A stretch of DNA of 13,298 bases, taken from contig CANMNM010000018.1 in assembly GCA_947499275.1 (NCBI GenBank), positions 1 through 13,298 of the forward strand. Reading direction: 5' to 3'. Below, in pieces: positions 7,511 through 13,298 of the stretch. Position 1 is the first letter of the stretch, and every line of letters starts with the position of its first letter. This DNA comes from Actinomycetota bacterium. Its GTDB lineage: Bacteria; Actinomycetota; Actinomycetes; S36-B12. The notes under the pieces are model-generated. The model did no database searches and had not been told where the DNA came from. It was given only the letters and a program-made list of their open reading frames with translations. The translations under genes and the position numbers were made by a program.

Positions 7511-9249
7511 CCCCGCATCGCCCTGTTCACCGCACTGATAATCCCTTTGAGGGAAGAGGTCGTAATGGAAGGATCAATTCCGACCCCCCACAGGACTTTT
7601 CCGTCGACCGCACATTCAAGGTAGGAAGCTGCGGTCGCATCTCCACCTGCGCTGAGGGCGTGCTCGGTGTAGTCCAGAACACGAACGTCAATTCCATACT
7701 CGCCCATTGCCTGACAAAAGGCAGCGATGGGACCGTTACCCGATCCATTCAAGGTAACTTCGCTATTCCCATCGGTGATATTTGCTTCAATGGTCGTGTG
7801 CCCGTTGACATCCGAGTTTTGGCTCACTGAGCGCAAGGAGAAGCGGCCCCATGGAGCTTGGGTATCCGGCAGGTATTCCGATGAGAATGCCGACCACATA
7901 GCGCTGGGAGCGATCTCTCCGCCTTCAGTGTCGGTCACTTTCTGAATTACCTGTGAGAATTCAATTTGAAGCCGACGAGGCAGGTCAAGCCGATGTTCGG
8001 TGCGCATGATGTAGGCGACACCACCTTTGCCAGACTGCGAATTTACCCGGATTACCGCTTCATAGGTACGGCCCAAATCCTGAGGGTCAATCGGAAGGTA
8101 GGGGACTTCCCAGCGAAATGAGTTGACGTCGACTCCTGCAGCCTGGGAATCGGCTTTCATGGCGTTGAGCCCTTTATTAATTGCGTCTTGGTGTGAGCCG
8201 GAAAATGCTGTGAAAACTAGGTCCCCACCATAGGGATGGCGTTCGTGAACGGGGATCTGGTTGCAATATTCAACGGTTCGCCTGATTTCATCAATATTTG
8301 AGAAATCAATTTCGGGGTCTATGCCTTGACTGAACAGATTCATGCCCAGTGTCACCAGGCAAACATTGCCCGTGCGTTCGCCGTTGCCAAAGAGGCAACC
8401 TTCAATCCGATCGGCGCCAGCAAGGTACCCCAGCTCTGCGGCGGCGACACCCGTGCCGCGGTCATTGTGGGGGTGAAGTGAGAGCACGATTGAGTCTCGG
8501 CGAGCGAGGTTGCGATTCATCCATTCGATTGAGTCCGCGTAAACATTCGGGGTTGCCATCTCGACCGTGGCGGGGAGATTGAGAATCACCTTGTGATCGG
8601 GTGTCGGCTGCCACACGTCGGTGACCGCATTACAGATCTTAAGGGCGAACTCCAGCTCGGTTCCCGTGTAGGACTCCGGGGAGTATTCAAAGTAGATATC
8701 GGTATTCGGAGTGATCTCCTGCGCGTATTTGGCACAGAGCTGGGCTCCATGAACGGCAATGTCAATAATTCCCGACTCGTCGAGCCCAAAAACGACCCGT
8801 CTCTGCAGAGTCGAGGTCGAGTTGTAGAGATGCACAATCGCCTGCTTGACTCCGATCAAGGATTCAAATGTTCGCTCAATGAGGTGTTCACGAGACTGGG
8901 TGAGTACCTGAATCACGACATCATCGGGTATTTTTCCCTCTTCGATTATTTGTCGCACGAAATCAAAATCTGTTTGCGAAGCAGAGGGGAACCCAACTTC
9001 GATTTCCTTGTAACCCATGGATACGAGCAACTCAAACATTGCCATTTTGCGCGCCGGAGTCATGGGATCAATGAGGGCTTGGTTGCCGTCGCGTAGGTCA
9101 ACGGCGCACCATCGGGGGGCGCTCGTCATTGACTTGGTGGGCCAGGTGCGATCAGGAAGATCGATGGGCGTGAAGGGTCGATACCGGTCAAATGGCATTC
9201 CCGAGGGTTTTTGACTATTGCGTATTTCGTAGCTATTTGATGTGTTCAT
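7507..9249 (-). CDS. leuA: 2-isopropylmalate synthase
   Basis: LeuA condenses 2-oxoisovalerate with acetyl-CoA, the committed and normally leucine-inhibited step of leucine synthesis. The 580-residue product is of the long actinobacterial/fungal type. The DRE-TIM catalytic barrel carries DLRDGNQ (51-57; R53 and D54), the metal-binding HPHNDRGT (H259, H261) and GNGERTGN (288-295). The end of the protein, roughly from 430, is the LeuA dimer/regulatory domain (a glycine-rich stretch near 505 and VDGKVLWGVGID around 556). The ATG at 9249 has GGAG six bases upstream (plus-strand 9256-9259). That site can be masked by upstream leader RNA, and the leader encodes a leucine-rich peptide, so control by leucine supply is likely in addition to feedback inhibition. 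It is the only main gene on the minus strand, divergent from leuB and ending inside the serA stop. Confidence 0.97.
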   Translation of the reverse strand: MNTSNSYEIRNSQKPSGMPFDRYRPFTPIDLPDRTWPTKSMTSAPRWCAVDLRDGNQALIDPMTPARKMAMFELLVSMGYKEIEVGFPSASQTDFDFVRQIIEEGKIPDDVVIQVLTQSREHLIERTFESLIGVKQAIVHLYNSTSTLQRRVVFGLDESGIIDIAVHGAQLCAKYAQEITPNTDIYFEYSPESYTGTELEFALKICNAVTDVWQPTPDHKVILNLPATVEMATPNVYADSIEWMNRNLARRDSIVLSLHPHNDRGTGVAAAELGYLAGADRIEGCLFGNGERTGNVCLVTLGMNLFSQGIDPEIDFSNIDEIRRTVEYCNQIPVHERHPYGGDLVFTAFSGSHQDAINKGLNAMKADSQAAGVDVNSFRWEVPYLPIDPQDLGRTYEAVIRVNSQSGKGGVAYIMRTEHRLDLPRRLQIEFSQVIQKVTDTEGGEIAPSAMWSAFSSEYLPDTQAPWGRFSLRSVSQNSDVNGHTTIEANITDGNSEVTLNGSGNGPIAAFCQAMGEYGIDVRVLDYTEHALSAGGDATAASYLECAVDGKVLWGVGIDPSITTSSLKGIISAVNRAMRG

Positions 9250-9255
9250 TGTGGT

Positions 9256-9298
9256 CTCCGCGGCTAGGTTATTTCGGCTGATGAGGTAACCGGCGGAG
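9256..9298 (-). promoter_or_regulatory. Hairpin able to mask the leuA ribosome binding site
   Basis: On the leuA RNA, CTCCGC (9298 to 9293) is fully complementary to GCGGAG (9261 to 9256), which contains the leuA Shine-Dalgarno GGAG. Inside this stem GGTTA (9291 to 9287) also pairs perfectly with TAACC (9271 to 9267). Together these give 11 bp interrupted by a one-sided bulge. The first arm shares bases 9295-9298 with another perfect hairpin upstream, so the two structures exclude each other. This suggests translational on/off control. Pairings are seen directly; function is inferred. Confidence 0.55.
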
Positions 9299-9320
9299 CA
9301 GATTCTTGCTCGGCTGCTCC
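9295..9320 (-). promoter_or_regulatory. Competing (anti-masking) hairpin in the leuA leader
   Basis: GGAGCAG (9320 to 9314) and CTGCTCC (9301 to 9295) form a perfect 7-bp stem with a 12-base loop in the leuA RNA. A shorter alternative pairs GAGCA (9311 to 9307) with TGCTC (9300 to 9296). Either would occupy the bases needed to mask the leuA ribosome binding site and so would favour translation. No T tract follows, so it is not an intrinsic terminator. Confidence 0.5.
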
Positions 9321-9332
9321 AGTAGTTCGGCC

Positions 9333-9366
9333 CGCGACGAGGATCCGGCTGTTATGCCTCGGCGCG
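9333..9366 (-). promoter_or_regulatory. Hairpin at the end of the leuA leader peptide
   Basis: In the leuA RNA, CGCGCCGAGG (9366 to 9357) pairs with CCTCGTCGCG (9342 to 9333): 9 of 10 positions match, with a single C-U mismatch, and the loop is 14 bases. The first arm lies in the last leader codons and the leader stop codon is in the loop. It would be opened by ribosomes finishing the leader and re-form otherwise, the position expected of the first hairpin in an attenuation region. Confidence 0.5.
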
Positions 9367-9414
9367 GCAGCGAAGTGAGAGGCAGAGAGGCGAGAGGAGG
9401 AACCGGGGCTTCAT
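9352..9414 (-). CDS. Putative leucine-rich leader peptide of leuA
   Basis: An ATG-started frame of 20 codons ends at TAA (9354 to 9352). It begins MKPRFLLSPLCLSLR: leucine is residue 6, 7, 10, 12 and 14, so 5 of 9 consecutive codons specify the end product of LeuA. All are CTC or CTT. It ends 102 bases before leuA and overlaps the first of three leader hairpins. No Shine-Dalgarno site precedes the ATG, but a -10 box TAGTCT ends 9 bases upstream, so the message would be nearly leaderless. The competing longer frame from 9421 (MHYEAPVPPLASLPL) also contains some leucines. The shorter one is preferred for its denser Leu cluster and promoter spacing. Confidence 0.5.
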   Translation of the reverse strand: MKPRFLLSPLCLSLRCRAEA

Positions 9415-9449
9415 AGTGCATAAAGACTAGCACCGATCTTCGGGAAGCC
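9407..9449. repeat. Six-bp inverted repeat flanking the leuA promoter
   Basis: GGCTTC (9407-9412) and GAAGCC (9444-9449) are inverted copies 31 bases apart, one on each side of the leuA -10 box. The right copy is itself part of a small palindrome-like CTTCGGGAAG (9438-9447). It could be an operator for a regulator shared by leuA and leuB, but six bases can recur by chance. Confidence 0.2.
9424..9429 (-). promoter_or_regulatory. Probable -10 box for leuA and its leader
   Basis: TAGTCT read on the minus strand (9429 to 9424) fits TANNNT. A start 7 bases downstream, at about 9417, would leave a 3-base leader before the leucine-rich peptide. No -35 match is seen, which is common for actinobacterial promoters. 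It is back to back with the leuB promoter about 30 bases away. Confidence 0.4.
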
Positions 9450-9459
9450 GAGTACCCAC

Positions 9460-9465
9460 TAAAGT
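9460..9465 (+). promoter_or_regulatory. Probable -10 box of a leaderless leuB promoter
   Basis: TAAAGT fits TANNNT and ends exactly 6 bases before the leuB ATG. No purine-rich ribosome site is present in that interval, which supports transcription starting at the ATG itself. No clear -35 is visible. Spacing is identical to that before the ilvB leader peptide and serA. Confidence 0.55.
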
Positions 9466-9471
9466 TCACGC

Positions 9472-10536
9472 ATGAAGGCCAACTACTCGATCGCACTTAT
9501 CCCAGGAGATGGAATCGGCACCGAGGTGGTCGATGAAGCCATAAAGGTTCTCAATGTCATCGCGCCCAAGGCCGGTTTCACGTTTGAAACGACCGAATAC
9601 GACCTAGGGGCTAAACGCTATAACGCCACGGGCGAGTTGCTGCCCGACTACATCATTGAGGAGTTGCGCGCAGCCGATGCAATTCTCTTGGGTGCTATCG
9701 GCGACCCCAGTGTTGCACCTGGGATCCTAGAGCGAGGAGTCCTGCTGCCTTTGCGTTTCACGCTGGATCATCACGTAAATTTGCGGCCCGTCAAGCTATA
9801 CGAGGGTGTCGCGGGGCCACTGGTCGGTAAGGGGCCCGCGGATATTGACTTCATCGTCTGCCGTGAAGGTACGGAAGGTCCCTACGTTGGGGTGGGCGGC
9901 ATTTTGAGAAAAGACACACCGCATGAGGTGGCGACTGAAGTAAGCGTGAATACAGCATTCGGTGTGGAGCGCATTGTGCGAGACGCTTTTGAAAGGGCAT
10001 CCCGCAGACCGCGTAAAAAGGTGACCCTGGTTCACAAAACTAATGTTTTGGTTTTTGCTGGCAATCTTTGGGAAAGAACGTTTAATCGCGTTGCGCTGGA
10101 ATTCCCAGAAGTCACGACTGATTATTTGCACGTGGATGCTGCATCGATGTTCTTCTTGACCAACCCCGAGCGCTTTGACGTTCTCGTTACCGACAATCTA
10201 TTCGGAGATATCGTTACTGACATTGGCGCTGCAATCGTCGGAGGAATTGGATTGGCAGCCAGCGGAAATATTGATCCGAGTCGAAAAAATCCCAGCATGT
10301 TTGAACCTGTGCACGGTTCTGCACCGGATATTGCGGGCCTTGGGAAAGCAGATCCCACCGCAACCGTCATGTCGCTCGCGATGCTTTTGGATCATATTGG
10401 CGAGCCTCAAGCGGCCCAGTGGATTGAGCAGGGGGTCGCAGCAGATCTTGGCTCGCGCGGTACGAAGAGCCGATCCACTTCAGAGATTGGTTCAGCACTT
10501 GCGAATGCGAGTTTGACTGCAGCAGAGGGAAACTGA
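9472..10536 (+). CDS. leuB: 3-isopropylmalate dehydrogenase
   Basis: LeuB oxidises and decarboxylates 3-isopropylmalate to 2-oxoisocaproate with NAD+ and a divalent metal. LeuB-type enzymes also act on the methylmalate made downstream of citramalate, which matters because cimA is two genes away. The 354-residue protein has the whole catalytic set of the family: GDGIGTEV near the N-terminus (13-20), substrate arginines R95, R105 and R131, Y138, K189, and metal ligands D222, D246 and D250 (TDNLFGDIVTDIG). The C-terminal part has the nucleotide-site sequence EPVHGSAPDIAG. The ATG at 9472 lacks a Shine-Dalgarno site but is positioned for leaderless initiation; family similarity begins at once (YSIALIPGDGIG). 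The stop is one base from the ilvE ATG, so leuB and ilvE are translated from one message. Confidence 0.97.
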   Translation: MKANYSIALIPGDGIGTEVVDEAIKVLNVIAPKAGFTFETTEYDLGAKRYNATGELLPDYIIEELRAADAILLGAIGDPSVAPGILERGVLLPLRFTLDHHVNLRPVKLYEGVAGPLVGKGPADIDFIVCREGTEGPYVGVGGILRKDTPHEVATEVSVNTAFGVERIVRDAFERASRRPRKKVTLVHKTNVLVFAGNLWERTFNRVALEFPEVTTDYLHVDAASMFFLTNPERFDVLVTDNLFGDIVTDIGAAIVGGIGLAASGNIDPSRKNPSMFEPVHGSAPDIAGLGKADPTATVMSLAMLLDHIGEPQAAQWIEQGVAADLGSRGTKSRSTSEIGSALANASLTAAEGN

Positions 10537-10537
10537 C

Positions 10538-11647
10538 ATGCCCGGTTTGTGGAAGATTGAGAACAAGACTGCAGGCGCGGTCCGACTAGCTGAGACACAA
10601 CGAGAACAAATTTTATTAAATCCAGGTTTTGGAAAATACTTTACGGATTCTATGGTGACCGCGGACTGGGATGTCGACAACGGTTGGCATGATGCCCAGC
10701 TGATTCCCTACGGTCCCTTGTTACTGGATCCGGCAACAAATTTTATGCACTATGGACAGGCAATTTTCGAGGGGCTTAAGGCGTATCGCCATGAAGACGG
10801 CAGTATCAAGACATTCCGACCCTTTGAAAATGCCCGGCGCTTTGAACGTTCAGCCAGGCGCTTGGCCATGGCGGAAGTCCCCGAAGAACTTTTCGTGGCA
10901 AGTATCGAAGAACTTGTTGCACATGACCAAGACTGGGTTCCCGCAGGGCGAGAGCGATCCCTTTATCTCAGGCCGTTCCTCATTTCAACCGAAGTTGGAC
11001 TTGGGGTAAGGCCAGCAAATGCTTATAAGTATGTCCTCATTGCGTCTCCTGCAGGTGCATATTTTGCTGGCGGAATAAATCCAGTTTCGGTGTGGATCTC
11101 CGATGAATACGTTCGGGCTGCTCCAGGGGGAACGGGGGAGGCTAAATGCGCTGGAAACTATGCGGCTTCGCTGCTCGCCCAAGCGGAGGCATCAGCTCAT
11201 GGCTGCGATCAAGTGGTGTGGCTTGACGCGGTTGATCGGCAACGGATTGAAGAGATGGGGGGAATGAACCTGTATTTCGTTTATGGCGCAGGGGATTCGG
11301 CTCGAATCATGACCCCCGCGTTGACGGGTTCGCTGCTCCCGGGAATTACTCGTGAATCTCTCATCACGGTGGCATCCGACCTTGGGATTAGGGTCGATCA
11401 AGGTGAGATCACCGTGGAGCAACTCAGGACCGGCTGTGAAAATGGCGAAATCACCGAGGTATTCGCCTGTGGGACGGCAGCGGTGATTACTCCCGTCGGT
11501 ACGGTCAAGAGTCGAACAAACGGTTCATTTGACGTAGCCGGAGGCAAGTCCGGTGAAATCACTCTGGCATTACGTAATGCGTTGCTGGACATACAGTCAG
11601 GTGCGGTGGCCGACCGTCACAACTGGATGCACGCGCTCGTAAATTAA
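10538..11647 (+). CDS. ilvE: Branched-chain amino acid aminotransferase
   Basis: IlvE is the pyridoxal-phosphate fold-type IV transaminase that makes valine, leucine and isoleucine from their oxo acids with glutamate as donor, the last step of all three pathways. Its 369 residues match actinobacterial IlvE. The catalytic lysine is K203 in GEAKCAGNYAAS, and the cofactor-contacting glutamate is in IEEMGGMN (238-239). GQAIFEGLKAYR (73-84), LYLRPF (142-147) and the phosphate-binding FACGTAAVITPVG near residue 310 are further family signatures. D-amino-acid transaminase or 4-amino-4-deoxychorismate lyase, from the same fold, is unlikely given these motifs and the context. GAGGG (10525-10529) precedes the ATG by 8 bases and lies inside the end of leuB, so the two are coupled. 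cimA follows after 52 bases. Confidence 0.97.
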   Translation: MPGLWKIENKTAGAVRLAETQREQILLNPGFGKYFTDSMVTADWDVDNGWHDAQLIPYGPLLLDPATNFMHYGQAIFEGLKAYRHEDGSIKTFRPFENARRFERSARRLAMAEVPEELFVASIEELVAHDQDWVPAGRERSLYLRPFLISTEVGLGVRPANAYKYVLIASPAGAYFAGGINPVSVWISDEYVRAAPGGTGEAKCAGNYAASLLAQAEASAHGCDQVVWLDAVDRQRIEEMGGMNLYFVYGAGDSARIMTPALTGSLLPGITRESLITVASDLGIRVDQGEITVEQLRTGCENGEITEVFACGTAAVITPVGTVKSRTNGSFDVAGGKSGEITLALRNALLDIQSGAVADRHNWMHALVN

Positions 11648-11699
11648 TCAGGTTTTATCGTTAAAGATTGTTTTTGAGCCAGTGGAAACGGAGTAAGAA

Positions 11700-13271
11700 A
11701 TGACCAAGAGCGACGCTTTTCACGTGTATGACACAACTTTGCGTGATGGTGCCCAGCGAGAAGGTATTTCCTATTCAGTGAATGACAAAATTGCAGTGGC
11801 GCGTTTACTCGATGATTACGGCGTTGATTTCATCGAAGGTGGGTGGCCTGGCGCTATGCCCAAAGACACTGAGTTCTTTGAAATCGCCAAGACAGCTCCC
11901 TTTCGTCATGCTCAACTCGTCGCATTTGGTGCAACTCGTAAAGTGGGTGTTGCGGTAGAAGATGACCTCCAGGTCAAGGCTCTTCTTGATAGTGAATCTC
12001 CGGTAATAACGTTGGTGGCAAAGTCTGATATCCGACATGTGGAGCAGGCACTGAAGACGTCGGGTGCCCAAAACCTAGAAATGGTGTCTGACACGGTCCG
12101 GTACCTGGTTTCACACGGCCGCAGAGTTTTCGTTGACTTAGAACACTTTTTTGACGGCTACAAGGCTGATCCAGAATATGCATTTTCGGTACTCGAGGTG
12201 GCTCATCAGGCAGGGGCATCCGTTGTGGTGCTGTGTGACACGAATGGCGGAATGTTGCCTCATGGAATCGAGAGAATAGTCACAAAGGTAATTCAACGCT
12301 CGGATGCCAGAATTGGGATTCATTGCCAGGATGACACCGCATGTGCTGTCGCGAACACGCTGGCCGCGGTTGAGGCTGGAGCCACCCATGTGCAATGCAC
12401 GGCCAATGGCTACGGGGAAAGGACCGGGAACGCCGACCTATTTGCTGTAGTTGCCAACCTGCAATTAAAGATGGGCATTGAATGCATTCCGGCCGAGGCG
12501 TTATCGGAGACGTATCGGGTGTCACACGCCATTGCTGAAATCGCGAACATCACACCTGATACGCACCAGGCATATTCCGGGGTTTCGTCATTCGCCCATA
12601 AGGCTGGGTTACATGCGAGTGCACTAAAAATTAATGCCGATCTGTACAACCATATTGATCCGGTAACGGTCGGAAATATTCAGCGGGTGCTCGTTACAGA
12701 AATGGCTGGGCGTGCCTCAGTAGAACTTAAGGGTGCCGAGTTAGGGCTGGATCTGGGCGAGAGTCCTGCTGTCGTTTCTGCTGTAGTTGAACGGGTAAAG
12801 GCGTTGGAGGCGCAGGGTTGGTCGTTTGAAGCTGCAGATGCGTCATTTGAGCTACTCGTCCGCGAGGAGCAGGGCTCTGGTCGAAAATTTACCGTCGAAT
12901 CATGGCGAACAATCGTTGAGCAGCGCGAAGATGGAAAAGTTGTTAGTGAGGCGACCGTCAAATTACATGCAAACGGTGAGCGCCTCGTCTCAACGGGGGA
13001 AGGAAACGGTCCCGTTAACGCATTGGATAATGCCCTACGAAACGCAATATCCCAGCTATTCCCAGACTTGGGCAAGCTTGAGTTGACCGACTACAAGGTT
13101 CGAATCCTTGAAGGAATCAAAGGAACTGGCGCTACTACGCGCGTCCTTCTTGAAACCACCGATGGTGAGCGAGTGTGGACCACGATCGGTGTACACGAAA
13201 ATGTTATTGCGGCATCCTGGCAAGCCTTGGACGACGCCGTTCACTTCGGCCTCGTGCGCGGCCGTCCGTGA
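11700..13271 (+). CDS. cimA: (R)-citramalate synthase
   Basis: CimA condenses pyruvate and acetyl-CoA to citramalate. Isomerisation and LeuB then give 2-oxobutyrate for isoleucine without threonine. The 523-residue protein belongs to the DRE-TIM metallolyases. It has YDTTLRDGAQREG (10-22) with R15/D16, and the CimA-type EGGWPGAMPKD (46-56), which differs from the EVGFP of LeuA. GYGERTGN is at 237-244 and SSFAHKAGLHASA at about 299-311. From about 380 onward is a LeuA dimer/regulatory domain (EGNGPVNALDNAL, VRILEG, VIAASWQAL), the usual end-product-sensing part. At the position of the metal-binding HxH motif the sequence is H208-C-Q210-D-D, so the second His is Gln; the rest of the site is intact. 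ATG 11700 has GGAG (11690-11693) six bases upstream. It probably shares a message with leuB and ilvE. Homocitrate or isopropylmalate synthase is less likely because of the GGWPG motif and the presence of a separate leuA. Confidence 0.9.
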   Translation: MTKSDAFHVYDTTLRDGAQREGISYSVNDKIAVARLLDDYGVDFIEGGWPGAMPKDTEFFEIAKTAPFRHAQLVAFGATRKVGVAVEDDLQVKALLDSESPVITLVAKSDIRHVEQALKTSGAQNLEMVSDTVRYLVSHGRRVFVDLEHFFDGYKADPEYAFSVLEVAHQAGASVVVLCDTNGGMLPHGIERIVTKVIQRSDARIGIHCQDDTACAVANTLAAVEAGATHVQCTANGYGERTGNADLFAVVANLQLKMGIECIPAEALSETYRVSHAIAEIANITPDTHQAYSGVSSFAHKAGLHASALKINADLYNHIDPVTVGNIQRVLVTEMAGRASVELKGAELGLDLGESPAVVSAVVERVKALEAQGWSFEAADASFELLVREEQGSGRKFTVESWRTIVEQREDGKVVSEATVKLHANGERLVSTGEGNGPVNALDNALRNAISQLFPDLGKLELTDYKVRILEGIKGTGATTRVLLETTDGERVWTTIGVHENVIAASWQALDDAVHFGLVRGRP

Positions 13272-13277
13272 ATTGCG

Positions 13278-13283
13278 TATAGT
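13278..13283 (+). promoter_or_regulatory. Possible -10 box after cimA
   Basis: TATAGT, a near-consensus -10 sequence, lies 7 bases after the cimA stop. The window ends 15 bases later, so what it might drive cannot be seen. A single hexamer is weak evidence. Confidence 0.25.
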
Positions 13284-13298
13284 CCTAGCCGATAGTGT

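Noticed and set aside
8593..9096. Long plus-strand open frame opposite leuA (and similar antisense frames opposite ilvD, serA and cimA)
   Set aside because: They lie wholly inside strongly conserved genes on the other strand, have no ribosome sites and resemble no protein family.
9250..9471. T-box riboswitch before leuA
   Set aside because: The conserved T-box sequence and an associated terminator are absent. The leucine-rich peptide and ribosome-site hairpin explain the region better.
9269..9496. A 75-codon minus-strand frame across the leuA-leuB spacer
   Set aside because: It crosses the leuB start and both promoters and its composition is not protein-like. Only the short leucine-rich frame at 9352-9414 is likely to be translated.
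1..13298. Mobile element, phage, defence or other novel protein system
   Set aside because: All long frames are accounted for by housekeeping biosynthetic genes in conserved order. No transposase, integrase, terminal repeats, direct repeats or CRISPR spacing was seen.

Overview
The window looks like an ordinary chromosomal stretch from an actinobacterium of intermediate base composition (roughly half G+C by eye). The evidence is the gatB–ilvD–ilvBNC–serA–leuB–ilvE–cimA gene order, the actinobacterial style of the proteins (528-residue-class SerA, long LeuA, AHAS and KARI close to mycobacterial homologues), GTG starts, and promoters with a TANNNT -10 box placed six bases before a start codon. 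A freshwater or marine low-to-mid GC lineage would fit, but the genus cannot be fixed from the sequence alone. There are no mobile elements, tRNAs, rRNAs, CRISPR arrays or broken genes. All genes are intact except gatB, which is cut by the window's left edge.

Layout: bases 2-553 hold the C-terminal end of gatB. ilvD follows at 562-2250. Bases 2251-2467 form a non-coding control region with a promoter, a 13-residue leader peptide carrying Val-Val-Val-Ile, a perfect 9-bp hairpin and a rho-independent terminator. ilvB (2468-4249), ilvN (4249-4773) and ilvC (4830-5858) follow as one operon. serA (5930-7510) has its own likely promoter and overlaps the convergent leuA (complement 7507-9249) by 4 bases at the stop codons. 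Bases 9250-9471 separate the divergent leuA and leuB. They hold back-to-back promoters and a leuA leader with a leucine-rich peptide and competing hairpins, one of which can mask the leuA ribosome binding site. leuB (9472-10536), ilvE (10538-11647) and cimA (11700-13271) complete the window.

Together the genes supply most of branched-chain amino acid synthesis. CimA makes citramalate from pyruvate and acetyl-CoA, which opens a threonine-independent route to 2-oxobutyrate and isoleucine. IlvBN, IlvC and IlvD perform the shared valine/isoleucine steps. LeuA and LeuB perform the leucine-specific steps. IlvE transaminates all three oxo acids. The isomerase LeuCD, needed by both the leucine and citramalate branches, is not here, nor is ilvA. 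SerA feeds serine synthesis and GatB belongs to amidotransferase-dependent tRNA charging.

I see no undescribed system among the proteins. The most rewarding parts are regulatory: two different amino-acid-sensing leaders (transcription termination ahead of ilvB, apparent ribosome-binding-site masking ahead of leuA), a repeated leaderless-promoter layout, and a Gln in place of the second metal-binding His of the CimA HxH motif.
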